The position numbers and the translations under genes are program-made. Shown one piece after another: positions 44,059-52,435 of a DNA stretch of 64,000 nucleotides. The first letter of the stretch is position 1. Each line of letters opens with the position of its first letter. Source of the stretch: an uncultured Clostridia bacterium (GTDB lineage: Bacteria > Bacillota > Clostridia > UBA1381); the NCBI GenBank assembly GCA_934444735.1, contig CAKSDE010000015.1, positions 3,656 to 67,655 of the forward strand. The letters run 5' to 3'. A model generated the notes under the pieces. The model made no database searches, was not told the origin of the DNA, and saw only the letters and a list, made by a program, of their open reading frames with translations.

Positions 44059-44406
44059 CTATTTATATGCCCCGCACGCTTTACAACAAATTGTATTCGC
44101 GCTGTTTCTGTCGCCGCAACTTTTGCAGAACCAATCACCCTTTTTTACAACTCTTTCTTCAACCTCCAACTTTGGCAAGTTGTGCCACCCCCGCGAATTT
44201 CTTCGTGATACATCTCGTGATACATCTCGTGATACATCAGGAAGTGCAAATACCATTAAGTACCCAATAATTCCCAGCAAAAAGCAACACCAAAAATATT
44301 TTCCCGAATCATGTCCCTTCATGGCAGCAATATTGCTAAATTGATACGCAATAAAGGCATCAATGCCAATACCAACAATAATGCTAACAACAATGATTGC
44401 ATCCAT
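44059..44406 (-). CDS. Small membrane protein with zinc ribbon, under leader RNA copy 3
   Basis: The 115-residue protein has two transmembrane segments (about 2-22 and 38-56). A charged linker follows with three D-V-S-R repeats (about 57-68) encoded by 12-bp DNA repeats. The C-terminal zinc ribbon (about 92-112) has F-C-K-S-C-G and C-C-K-A-C-G. I do not recognise the family. The preceding leader RNA ends with an AAAGGAGG site 7 nt before the ATG, so the gene is the direct target of that element. Membrane zinc-ribbon proteins often sense or adapt, but nothing here fixes a role. Confidence 0.72.
   Translation of the reverse strand: MDAIIVVSIIVGIGIDAFIAYQFSNIAAMKGHDSGKYFWCCFLLGIIGYLMVFALPDVSRDVSRDVSRRNSRGWHNLPKLEVEERVVKKGDWFCKSCGDRNSANTICCKACGAYK
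44204..44238. repeat. 12-bp tandem repeat inside the zinc-ribbon gene
   Basis: CGTGATACATCT is repeated at 44204, 44216 and 44228, the last unit one base short of identity. It encodes the D-V-S-R repeats on the minus strand and could change in number by slippage without shifting frame. Confidence 0.85.
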
Positions 44407-44413
44407 AAAAATA

Positions 44414-44709
44414 CCTCCTTTCTAAATTCTCACGCAATAAAAAATGCGTGGTATGCAAATCCAATACCACGCATAAAAAACGCGGCTTTAGATTTTAATG
44501 TTACCACACATTTCTCTCTAAATATGAATACTCCAAACAAATACCATATTACAAGCCTGCGTTTTTAACAAAACACAAATTTGTTTGGTAGTAATCATAG
44601 AGCATACGGAAAAAGAATATCCAAAAAAATGAATATCCAGAGTATATTATTAAATTTAAAGAAAAACATGTGGTGATTATATTATACTACTATTCAAAAC
44701 AAAAAGCAA
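44414..44709 (-). ncRNA. Structured leader RNA, copy 3 (with its promoter)
   Basis: On the minus strand TTGCTT (44709-44704), 17 bp and TATAAT (44686-44681) start the element. P1 pairs 44654-44674 with 44503-44523, 21 consecutive pairs. P2 pairs 44631-44638 with 44615-44622 using two G-U pairs. P3 pairs 44579-44588 with 44533-44542. Long-range pairing joins 44553-44566 (one bulged base) to 44475-44488. The terminator stem 44465-44473/44445-44453 with a U run, a TGCGTG re-pairing segment (44436-44431) and AAAGGAGG (44421-44414) follow. The terminator stem has changed GCAA/TTGC to GTAT/ATAC relative to copies 1 and 2, keeping the pairs. Confidence 0.9.
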
Positions 44710-44843
44710 TAGCAATTTCAATTTTTTTACAAATATGGTACGATATTGGTCAAAATAAACAGAAGTGTTTTCCGACAAAAGCTCCGTTGCTCCGTCTTTA
44801 TGTAAATAAAAGTGCGAAAGAAGAAATTTTAAAATGTAAAAAA
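44710..44843. other. AT-rich spacer upstream of leader copy 3
   Basis: No gene is seen. The first bases continue the similarity with the region upstream of copy 2 (shared ATTGCTATTGCTTTTTG), so the duplicated unit includes sequence beyond the -35 element. Confidence 0.5.
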
Positions 44844-44863
44844 CCTGCTTGAAATCAAGCGGG
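44844..44863 (-). terminator. Terminator of the bile salt hydrolase gene
   Basis: CCTGCTTG (44844-44851) pairs with CAAGCGGG (44856-44863) using one G-U pair; on the minus strand TTTTTT follows. Confidence 0.82.
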
Positions 44864-44871
44864 CTTTTTAC

Positions 44872-45846
44872 TCAATTCTGCATATAAAGCTGTTCACCTT
44901 TCACCGGTGTATAGGCAATCAATTTTGATCCGTCAAGATTTTCCCTGTGCATATCCACTCTACTGATCTGATGATTGTCGTAAGTATTATAATAATAAAT
45001 CCCCTTGTCTGCATTGCAGCAGGAGGTGTAGAGGGTAATCTCATACTTGTTTTTCCCAAGCTTACAGCATCCTCTTTGCTGGTCCACACTGCCAAGAATA
45101 TGGAAAAACTGGCTCACACTTTCCTCCTCCGAATCTCCCGATACAGAATTCATTTTCACAAATGCCGCGCGGACAAACCTTGACTGTGAGGATAAATCCC
45201 CCGGGAGTCCCATAGCCCCCATTCCACGGCTATATTGATTCAGCGGCAACTCCTTTGAGAAAGTATTTTCTCTGTCCTCCGCAGAAAGCTGCATATAATT
45301 GTTCAGGTTAAACATCTGGTAATCAAACGGCGGATTATTGGTAAGAACTCCCACCGGGTTTTCATAAATCTTCAGCCCCTCTTTTACAGATTCCAAGGTA
45401 ATACATTCATTTTTGTCTGCAATGATCCAATGGAGGCGGGCAACAGGCAGATTTTCCAAAAACGGTGTATCAACCAAATTCATATTTTCCAAAAAATGCC
45501 GTACTTCTTTTACGGTTGCACATTCCCCGAGAATCCGCGGAATCAGCTCGAATTGGGTGACATTTTCCTTTTCTTCCGCCGGCTTTTTATAATGAGCATT
45601 TCCTACAAAATTCAAGCCTGCAATTCCGAGTCCTTTCTCATTAACCGCATCATAGTACAGAGGATAATCCTGCATAACGGACGCCATTCCGATCATTGCA
45701 TAATGACTTCTCATCTGACCGCCGTCCCGCCAATCAAAGATATAGTTTCTCGGCGTGATCACTATCTGTTCCCCGTAAGAAATCTCATAGTCCAATGTTC
45801 TTCCAAAATAGAAAGCTTTTGTTTTATATGTTGCCGCCGTACACAT
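44872..45846 (-). CDS. bsh: Choloylglycine hydrolase / bile salt hydrolase
   Basis: The 324-residue Ntn-hydrolase begins M-C-T, so Cys2 becomes the N-terminal nucleophile after Met removal. Other family residues are present: Arg16, Asp19, Asn79 (G-L-N-F), Asn170/171 (L-T-N-N-P) and Arg223 in L-P-G-D-L-S-S-Q-S-R-F. It probably removes glycine or taurine from conjugated bile acids in the cytosol. Penicillin V acylases share this fold, but the L-P-G-D-x-S-S motif and Asn pair favour bile salts. The gene is monocistronic with a GGAGG site 8 nt before the ATG. It is a marker of gut life. Confidence 0.92.
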   Translation of the reverse strand: MCTAATYKTKAFYFGRTLDYEISYGEQIVITPRNYIFDWRDGGQMRSHYAMIGMASVMQDYPLYYDAVNEKGLGIAGLNFVGNAHYKKPAEEKENVTQFELIPRILGECATVKEVRHFLENMNLVDTPFLENLPVARLHWIIADKNECITLESVKEGLKIYENPVGVLTNNPPFDYQMFNLNNYMQLSAEDRENTFSKELPLNQYSRGMGAMGLPGDLSSQSRFVRAAFVKMNSVSGDSEEESVSQFFHILGSVDQQRGCCKLGKNKYEITLYTSCCNADKGIYYYNTYDNHQISRVDMHRENLDGSKLIAYTPVKGEQLYMQN

Positions 45847-46009
45847 AATATTTTCCTCCGTTCATCATTTATATCCGCAAAACTCTCGGTCTATCTTTAT
45901 ATTATACCGTAAAAGCCGCAAATTATATATCGATGCTTTTTTATAATATAATGCCGTGCCTATTCCTCTCGTTTTTACCTGATAACAATGTTATTTAATC
46001 ATGAAATTA

Positions 46010-46039
46010 AAAACTTGTCAAGATATTTTGACAAGTTTT
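46010..46039 (-). terminator. Terminator of the cohesin/dockerin operon
   Basis: AAAACTTGTCAA (46010-46021) pairs with TTGACAAGTTTT (46028-46039); A/T tracts on both sides allow action in either direction. Confidence 0.85.
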
Positions 46040-46045
46040 TTAAGA

Positions 46046-47176
46046 TTATTTTATATTTTCAATGTAGTCGGAAAGCCGTTTCATTACAGACGCAAACTGT
46101 GCGCGCGTTAAATTTCCTTTCGGAGCAATAAGCCCGTTATCATGACCTTTTATAAGTCCCATTTCATAGCATATTGCCATATCTTCCTTTGCATAGTCCG
46201 AAATCTGCTCATAATCGCTGTGGCTTTTTATTTCGGTGGAAGCGTTCGGCATTGCAATGCCTTTATATTTCAGATAACGCACAACCATTGCCGAAATCTG
46301 TTCGCGTGTGACAAAGCTTTCGGGCGCAAATTCAGTTTCGCTTATACCTTTTACAATGCCGTTTTCCGCACCCCATGAAACATAATCTGTATAGTATTTG
46401 CCTTGCGAAACATCGGTAAATGCCGATGTTAAGTTTTCCGTATTATCCTTTGAAAATCTGCCCAGAACAGTAACCGCCATTGCTCTTGTGACAGTCCCCT
46501 CCGGGGCAAAGAGAGTATCCGAAACGCCGGTAAATAACCCGATTTTTACACAGCTGTAAATATCGTTTTCCGCCCAATGCCCCTCAATATCCGTAAATTT
46601 CTTATCGGAATAAGTCTTTGATGTATCGGGCAGGGTTATATCCGGTTTTTTTGTGCTGCCGCCGCCTGAGGACGAGCCGCCTCCCGATGAGCCCGAGCGT
46701 TTTATTGTTACGGTAAACGGTTCTGATGAAGTGTCGCCGCTTGTTTTATTATTTTCATCAACCGTTACAATCTTTGAATCGACCAAGGAAACGGTTCTTT
46801 CGCCACTTCCGCTGTATGAATAATTCAATGTTGCTATTTTTTGTTTTCCTGCACTGTATTTATTTGTGTTTGAAAAAAAGCCGAAATAGAGACAGCCGTC
46901 TTTTACAGTCTGTACTTTGGACTCGTTTTTCAATTCATCCGCCAAAGCAAGTGATGAAAATTCCACATCGCTTTGTGAAGGTTTTATACCGAATTCAGCC
47001 CCGGCAAATGCGGTATCGGTTTCCAAATAAATATCAAAAGAAATGATCGTATTGTTTTTAGCGAGAGTAATGCTTGTATTCGACGGAGTTATTTGTGCCG
47101 CATATGCAGAAAAAGAAGAAAAGCAAAAACAAAGAGCCGCACTCGCTGTCAGCAGTTTTTTTGTTAATCTGTTCAT
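46046..47176 (-). CDS. Cohesin-like protein with three SLH domains (cell-surface anchor)
   Basis: The 376-residue protein has a signal peptide (about 1-26) and a cohesin-type beta-sandwich (about 28-165; I-S-F-D-I-Y-L-E, K-I-A-T-L-N-Y-S-Y). A Ser/Gly linker (about 170-190) leads to three SLH repeats (about 200-376). This is the architecture of anchoring scaffoldins that hold dockerin proteins at the wall, as known in cellulosomes. Dockerin proteins are encoded just upstream in the same operon and by the divergent protease gene, so this protein is the natural candidate receptor. The ATG at 47176 follows AAGGAGG; the longer frame is not used. Confidence 0.82.
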   Translation of the reverse strand: MNRLTKKLLTASAALCFCFSSFSAYAAQITPSNTSITLAKNNTIISFDIYLETDTAFAGAEFGIKPSQSDVEFSSLALADELKNESKVQTVKDGCLYFGFFSNTNKYSAGKQKIATLNYSYSGSGERTVSLVDSKIVTVDENNKTSGDTSSEPFTVTIKRSGSSGGGSSSGGGSTKKPDITLPDTSKTYSDKKFTDIEGHWAENDIYSCVKIGLFTGVSDTLFAPEGTVTRAMAVTVLGRFSKDNTENLTSAFTDVSQGKYYTDYVSWGAENGIVKGISETEFAPESFVTREQISAMVVRYLKYKGIAMPNASTEIKSHSDYEQISDYAKEDMAICYEMGLIKGHDNGLIAPKGNLTRAQFASVMKRLSDYIENIK

Positions 47177-47193
47177 AATATCCTCCTTGCTGT

Positions 47194-47222
47194 GCAGGGC
47201 TGTATCCAATATACAGCCCTGC
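47194..47222 (-). other. Intercistronic hairpin before the SLH-cohesin gene
   Basis: GCAGGGCTGTAT (47194-47205) pairs perfectly with ATACAGCCCTGC (47211-47222). No U run follows; the ribosome binding site of the SLH-cohesin gene lies about 10 nt downstream. Confidence 0.7.
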
Positions 47223-47234
47223 AAAATATGTAGA

Positions 47235-49688
47235 TTATTTTGTATAGTTCAGCCAAATTGCCATATAATCCTCTATGTCAATTTTTTGGTCGCCGTTAAA
47301 GTCGCATTTTGATGCGTCATTCCAGTTTGTGCTGTTTTTATCGGCACGATAATAAAGCTGTGCTTCGGTAATGTCTAAAAGGTCAACCTTTCCGTCGCCG
47401 TTTACATCATAAGTGAGCGCATCGGTAAATGTTGCCTCAGCCGGGTTGATTCCGTTTACAGTACCGTACATTACGTTTTTATCCGAATCCCAACCCGATA
47501 CCTTTAAATCAGTGATTTTCAGCGTTGCGTTTTCCGCATTCACCGTTATTTTTGCAATTTTAGCCGATTTGTCGGATGAAAACAGATTTGCGTCAGCATT
47601 TAAAAATCCCAGTATTGCCATACCCGTATATTTGCCTCCGTTTACTTCGCCGCTGATATCACCGATAACGGTAAATCCGTTATCTCCGATGATTTTAATG
47701 TCAGCGGTTGAGGTTTCAAAGGTCAACTGAACATTTGCAATTCTTGCAGCCTCCGAAAGTGAAAGTGCAAAATACGATTTTCCCTTTTCGGCTGCAACCT
47801 TTTCAGCTGCCAACGCTGCTTTGGTTTCTATATTTTCTTTTTCGGGTTTGGTTGAGTCGGACTCCGTAACGGTTATCATGCAATATGCGCTGATTCCGTT
47901 TGCCGCTGTTGCTGTGATTTTTGCACTTCCTGCCGAAATCGCATTTACAACTCCTTTTTTGTCAACCGTTGCAACGGTTATGTCAGAGCTTTCCCAAGTG
48001 ACGGATTTATCTGTCGCCGTTTGAGGCAATACCGTTGCGGACAGCTGAAGCTTGTCGCCTTTTTTCAGAGATGCGGAGGTTTTATTAAGCGTCACTTTTG
48101 TCACTTCATCATTATTTCCATCAGATATAGATGAATCGATGACCGCAAAATATCCCAAGCTTTCTGTCTGTGTGGTAAATGTTTTGCTTACCATTGACGA
48201 TGAAATTTCCGAAGCTTCGCCGTCGGCGTAAAAATACAGTTTTGCATTCTTTGAATAACCATCGGGCAATCCAATACTTACAGTATAGTCATTTGCGTTG
48301 CTGTCCGGAGTGACCGAAATTTTGTATACGTTTAGTGCTCCGTCGGATGATTTTACCTTGAAGGCGTTATATTCATCACCCGAATAAATTCCTTCCGTCG
48401 TAAGCTGTGAGTTGATCAGGAATTCACCCTCAACTTTGATTTTTTTATCAAGATTAATTAAATAAAAACTTCCCGGATTTATGGAATCAAGGTTTGACAC
48501 ATCGGGGAGGATCTCGTATTTATATCCCCAGTCTTCCACATTATTTACCGCCCAGCGCTCACCGCTTGAACCTTTTTCGACATAAACCACCAATGTTCTC
48601 GGGCTGTCAGGAAACATATCGTAAGCTCCTACGGTGTCATCATTCGGGAATCCTGTAACACTTGCCGGAATAACTACCCTTTGCATATTTGTGCAGCCTT
48701 CAAATGCCGCAAGTGTTATATTCACAAGGCCATCGGGAAGAATCAAATTTGTAAGCGATTTACAGTCTGCAAAAGCATACATTTCAATGTTTGTTGCCGA
48801 TTCGGGAAAACCTATTGAAGAAAGACTTGTGCATCCCTTAAACAAGCTGTGAGAAATACTTGTCATATCTTTCGGAAGTTTTACGTGTGTAAGCTTAGTG
48901 CAATCTTCAAACGCGCCGGAATCAAGCTTTTGGACGGTATCGGGAATGGTAACATCGGTCAGTCCTGTTTTTTCAAAAGCGTTGCCTCCTATGATTTTTA
49001 CCGTCTCGGGTATGCCGATATCGGTCAGCCTTTCCGCACAGCTAAATGCGCTTGCCCAAATTCTGTCTACCGTTCTGCCGTTTACTTGCCCCGGTATTGT
49101 GTACCCGCCTTCTCTGCCGCTTGGATAGGCTGTCAGAGTCAGGTTGGGATCATCATACTGCGGAACGCCCTCGTCAACCCACGGGCCGAACATAACGCCG
49201 TGTTCATCGGTAACATAGTATGGATTTTGGGGGTGAACCGTTATTTTTTTCATACTTGTGCAGCCTTTGAATACATTCGCGGTCACATAGGTTGCTACTG
49301 AAGGAATCTCGCATTCGGTCAGCTTGGGGCAATTTGCAAAGGCGCTCAGACGGATAATCATATCCGCTCCGTCGGTCGGGTCTTCAAAAATTATTCGTTC
49401 AAGAGCCGTACAGCCGTCAAATGCGTGATAGCCGATAACTTGGACACTGCCGGGGATTGTTACGCTTGTAACGTTATCGTTGTTTAAAAATGCTTCGCCC
49501 GCAATCACGGTAACGGTATTCGGAATTTTAATGTCTCCGCCGTTTCCGTAGTATCCGAGAAGCTCGCCGTCTTTTATATTTGCGCCGATTAATCCGTCAT
49601 TCCCTGCGGATACGCTGACGGTGAATCCCGTCAGCATAGCCGCAATAAGCATCAGCGCAGACAAATTTTTTAAGATTTTATTCTTCAT
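47235..49688 (-). CDS. BspA-type leucine-rich-repeat protein with Ig, cohesin-like and dockerin domains
   Basis: The 817-residue protein has a signal peptide (about 1-28) and BspA/LRR_5 repeats (about 40-380; A-F-x-x-C-x-x-L and I-P-x-x-V patterns). A sandwich region (about 400-520), a Big_2 Ig domain (about 525-610; V-T-L-N-K-T-S-A-S-L) and a cohesin-like domain (about 625-755) follow. The C-terminal type I dockerin has two calcium loops (D-V-N-G-D-G-K-V-D and D-F-N-G-D-Q-K-I-D). BspA repeats bind host or microbial proteins. The dockerin predicts docking onto a cohesin, probably that of the SLH protein downstream. Confidence 0.82.
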   Translation of the reverse strand: MKNKILKNLSALMLIAAMLTGFTVSVSAGNDGLIGANIKDGELLGYYGNGGDIKIPNTVTVIAGEAFLNNDNVTSVTIPGSVQVIGYHAFDGCTALERIIFEDPTDGADMIIRLSAFANCPKLTECEIPSVATYVTANVFKGCTSMKKITVHPQNPYYVTDEHGVMFGPWVDEGVPQYDDPNLTLTAYPSGREGGYTIPGQVNGRTVDRIWASAFSCAERLTDIGIPETVKIIGGNAFEKTGLTDVTIPDTVQKLDSGAFEDCTKLTHVKLPKDMTSISHSLFKGCTSLSSIGFPESATNIEMYAFADCKSLTNLILPDGLVNITLAAFEGCTNMQRVVIPASVTGFPNDDTVGAYDMFPDSPRTLVVYVEKGSSGERWAVNNVEDWGYKYEILPDVSNLDSINPGSFYLINLDKKIKVEGEFLINSQLTTEGIYSGDEYNAFKVKSSDGALNVYKISVTPDSNANDYTVSIGLPDGYSKNAKLYFYADGEASEISSSMVSKTFTTQTESLGYFAVIDSSISDGNNDEVTKVTLNKTSASLKKGDKLQLSATVLPQTATDKSVTWESSDITVATVDKKGVVNAISAGSAKITATAANGISAYCMITVTESDSTKPEKENIETKAALAAEKVAAEKGKSYFALSLSEAARIANVQLTFETSTADIKIIGDNGFTVIGDISGEVNGGKYTGMAILGFLNADANLFSSDKSAKIAKITVNAENATLKITDLKVSGWDSDKNVMYGTVNGINPAEATFTDALTYDVNGDGKVDLLDITEAQLYYRADKNSTNWNDASKCDFNGDQKIDIEDYMAIWLNYTK

Positions 49689-49697
49689 ATCTGCTCC

Positions 49698-51326
49698 TTA
49701 TTGAAAATCACTTAAATTATTGAATATATCTATATAGTCCTGAATATCAACCTTGTTATCGCCGTTTACGTCCATAGCCTTCGCTTTTTCTTCCCAATTT
49801 GCATCTGTTGATTTCGCCTGATAATATCTTTGTGCCTCGGTAATGTCTACAATATCAACTTTGTTATCGCCGTTTACGTCATAACTCGGAACAAATATGC
49901 TTGCCGAAGCTGTACCGATTGTAACCGTTCCGTCCATTGCTGATTCATCTTCGCTGACAACACCGGCTGCCAATGCACTCAATATCTCCGCTGTTATATT
50001 TCCCTTTGCACTGTCTTTTAACGGAACGGAAATTTGCGCAAGCTTTGTTTTCTCGGTTGAAGTAAAGCCTGTAACATTGCCTGTAATGCCCATATATGCT
50101 TTTAAAACAAGCTTGCCGTCGATTTCTTCCCATTTTGATGTTCCGGCGCTGAATTTATCGTTTGCTATTATTTTGCCTTTGTCAACTTTAGATAAATCAA
50201 ACGACGCTTTCAAAATAACTGTACTCACGTTTTCCGCACTATCAAGATAAATGTTGTAAACAGCTTTTCCGCCTGTTATTTTATCTTCCTCGATTGAAAC
50301 GGCAGCTGAAACTGTCTTAACTTCCGGTTCTGCACCTGCAACGGTAATTGTTGTGTTTTCGGGTGTGTAATACTTTGTGTATGATATTGGTTCAAAAGCC
50401 TTGGCAACATCTTCATTTTTTACAATTACCTTGCTGCCCGCTTTTATCTCGGTGCACACCTCGGAGCCGAGCGACGGAGCGGTTTCGTGTTCAAGTATAA
50501 TTTCCTCGATTGCCGTCATGCCGTTAAATGCATACCGCGCAATGCTTGTTACCGTTTGAGGAACCGTGATTTTCTTTAATGTTCCGTTTTCTTTAAATAA
50601 CTGAGGACCGATTTCGGTAACGGTCTTGCCATTGACAGAACCCGGAATTGTAAACTCCGTCTCCTGCTTGCCAAACGGATATGCAGTCATAACGGCGCCC
50701 TCTCCGCTTACATCATACAAAATATTACCGTCAGCCGCAAAATTTTCCGAACCGTCTGCAACGGATATAGATGTCAACGATGTGCAGCCGCGCAGAAAGT
50801 TGTTGTCTACCGAGCTTAACTGTTTCGGTAATTCTATAGACGTCAGCGATGTGCAGCCGGCAAAAACATCATTTTTGAACCTCAGCGAGGATTCGTCGCT
50901 CCCGGCAAATGTCACAGTTTCAAGTTTTTGGCAATCTTTAAATGCCGAAGCTGCAATCATTGACATAGTCCCCGGTATTGACACGCTCTTTAAATTCGGG
51001 CAATTTGCAAATGCGCTCAAAGATACGGTATCATACCCTTCCGGAATTACAACATCTGTAATAATTTCGTTTGCTGTAAATGCCGCACCTACCGATGTTA
51101 TCGCATATTCCGTTTCGCCAAACTTTGCAGTTGTCGGAAGTGTAATTTTGCCGTCGGTTCCTGTATATTTTGCAATACTTACTTCAAGCGAAGATCCGTA
51201 TCCGCTTTTTTCTACAGTAAAATCCCCGACCTCAACTGTTGCCGCATTTACGCCGACAACGCTTATTCCCATAAGCATAACTGCCGAGCACATTGTTATC
51301 ATTGCTTTTTTGAATAAATTTTTCAT
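49698..51326 (-). CDS. BspA-type leucine-rich-repeat protein with cohesin-like and dockerin domains
   Basis: The 542-residue protein has a signal peptide (about 1-28), LRR_5 repeats (about 45-310) and a cohesin-like sandwich (about 340-475; A-V-Y-N-I-Y-L-D, K-L-A-Q-I-S-V-P-L). A C-terminal dockerin has two near-identical calcium loops (D-V-N-G-D-N-K-V-D). It is a smaller paralogue of the next gene, without the Ig domain. The genes are 9 bp apart, in one operon led by the promoter at 52.3 kb. Confidence 0.82.
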   Translation of the reverse strand: MKNLFKKAMITMCSAVMLMGISVVGVNAATVEVGDFTVEKSGYGSSLEVSIAKYTGTDGKITLPTTAKFGETEYAITSVGAAFTANEIITDVVIPEGYDTVSLSAFANCPNLKSVSIPGTMSMIAASAFKDCQKLETVTFAGSDESSLRFKNDVFAGCTSLTSIELPKQLSSVDNNFLRGCTSLTSISVADGSENFAADGNILYDVSGEGAVMTAYPFGKQETEFTIPGSVNGKTVTEIGPQLFKENGTLKKITVPQTVTSIARYAFNGMTAIEEIILEHETAPSLGSEVCTEIKAGSKVIVKNEDVAKAFEPISYTKYYTPENTTITVAGAEPEVKTVSAAVSIEEDKITGGKAVYNIYLDSAENVSTVILKASFDLSKVDKGKIIANDKFSAGTSKWEEIDGKLVLKAYMGITGNVTGFTSTEKTKLAQISVPLKDSAKGNITAEILSALAAGVVSEDESAMDGTVTIGTASASIFVPSYDVNGDNKVDIVDITEAQRYYQAKSTDANWEEKAKAMDVNGDNKVDIQDYIDIFNNLSDFQ

Positions 51327-51341
51327 AGCCTAATCTCCATT

Positions 51342-52112
51342 CTAATTATTTATTGTTGTTTTGTCTGCAAGCGGTCGCATCGAATCGATTCCGTCCCAAA
51401 TCATAACAGATACCGTTTCGGCTTGCCCGAAATCAATTCCGGTCGGTGATATTTCATTTTCGCCTTGCTTCAAGCCGATATTTTCCTTGTATGCGTTTAC
51501 AAGCCCGCCCTGACTGTCGTATGATACATATATAACATCTGCATTGCGATTATTTGACGAAAGAATATTTACCTTGTTTTTGTCAAAGCTCAAAACGCTA
51601 CATTCCCTTATCGCATAGCTGATCGGTTGCTTGGGGACGGTTACGTTTCCCTTGAGCGCATTGCTGTCTGTTTGAATAACACCGGCGCATATTGCGTCCG
51701 ATACCGTTGCCGTCACATCTCCGACCGTTAAAATATCAATCGGGATTGAAATCTGCGCCACCTTGATTTTGCCGTCAGACGAGAACCCGGTTTTCTGTCC
51801 CGTTCTGCCCAAATAGGCTTTTAACGTGTTTTCATCGCTCCATTCGCTGTGCGATATATCAAAGCAATCATTGTCCGTAAGGCTCATTGTCCCTTTTTCC
51901 TTTGATGTAAAATCCATTGCAAACATCAGTGTACTCAAATAGTTTGCATTTTCAATATACACATCATAGTCAATTCCCGCAGCCGTCCGCTTTGGTTCAA
52001 AAATAATTGCGGTTTGCGGATTTTCGCTTGCCTGCGCCGAAACAGCCGTAATATTTGCCGACAGCATCATGGCAGCCGTAAGCAAGCTTATTATTTTTTC
52101 CTGCAGTTTCAT
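51342..52112 (-). CDS. Secreted cohesin-like protein with shared C-terminal domain
   Basis: The 256-residue protein has a signal peptide (about 1-26) and a cohesin-like domain (about 30-165) similar to that of the next gene: Y-D-V-Y-I-E-N-A, K-V-A-Q-I-S-I-P-I. The C-terminal shared domain ends V-S-V-M-I-W-D-G-I-D-S-M-R-P-L. It has no dockerin or SLH, so it is secreted free or held by the C-terminal domain. First gene of the operon, with AGAGGTG before the ATG and two GTTAG/CTAAC operators in its leader. Confidence 0.75.
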   Translation of the reverse strand: MKLQEKIISLLTAAMMLSANITAVSAQASENPQTAIIFEPKRTAAGIDYDVYIENANYLSTLMFAMDFTSKEKGTMSLTDNDCFDISHSEWSDENTLKAYLGRTGQKTGFSSDGKIKVAQISIPIDILTVGDVTATVSDAICAGVIQTDSNALKGNVTVPKQPISYAIRECSVLSFDKNKVNILSSNNRNADVIYVSYDSQGGLVNAYKENIGLKQGENEISPTGIDFGQAETVSVMIWDGIDSMRPLADKTTINN

Positions 52113-52130
52113 ATTGTCACCTCTTTCACA

Positions 52131-52146
52131 GTTAGTTTTAACTAAC
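52131..52146. promoter_or_regulatory. Operator-like palindrome 1
   Basis: GTTAGTTTTAACTAAC is a perfect 7-bp inverted repeat around TT, in the leader of the minus-strand operon close to its ribosome binding site. Confidence 0.7.
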
Positions 52147-52196
52147 CTATATTCAAAAAAAATTAAATACCTCTTTCAAACACTTCCTTTCATTTA

Positions 52197-52212
52197 GTTA
52201 GTTTCAGCTAAC
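52197..52212. promoter_or_regulatory. Operator-like palindrome 2
   Basis: GTTAGTTTCAGCTAAC has the same layout with one mismatch. It lies about 65-80 nt downstream of the minus-strand start, where a bound protein could block elongation. Confidence 0.68.
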
Positions 52213-52283
52213 CATAAGCCTTTAAAAAAGTGTCCGTTTCAAGACACCAATGTTCGGTCGTCACACCATAATTAACAAAACAG

Positions 52284-52312
52284 AGTATATCACATCATAT
52301 ATGTCTTGTCAA
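52284..52312 (-). promoter_or_regulatory. Promoter of the cohesin/dockerin operon
   Basis: On the minus strand TTGACA (52312-52307) and TATACT (52289-52284) with a 17-bp spacer. The leader is about 165 nt and contains palindromes 1 and 2. Confidence 0.85.
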
Positions 52313-52337
52313 TACTACAAAAAATTTTTGTAAATAC

Positions 52338-52366
52338 TTTACAAATAAATTTATTTATGCTATACT
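52338..52366 (+). promoter_or_regulatory. Promoter of the subtilase gene
   Basis: TTTACA (52338-52343) and TATACT (52361-52366) with a 17-bp spacer. Confidence 0.78.
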
Positions 52367-52373
52367 TTGTTAT

Positions 52374-52389
52374 GTTAGTCGTCACTAAC
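52374..52389. promoter_or_regulatory. Operator-like palindrome 3 at the subtilase transcription start
   Basis: GTTAGTCGTCACTAAC (6-bp arms) covers the predicted +1 of the subtilase transcript, the ideal place for repression. Confidence 0.72.
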
Positions 52390-52435
52390 CGTAAATAACG
52401 CCAACTTATTTACGAAAGGATTTGCAAAGTCAAAG

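Noticed and set aside
44204..44238. Possible CRISPR-like repeats
   Set aside because: Units are 12 bp, directly adjacent without spacers and in frame inside a coding gene.
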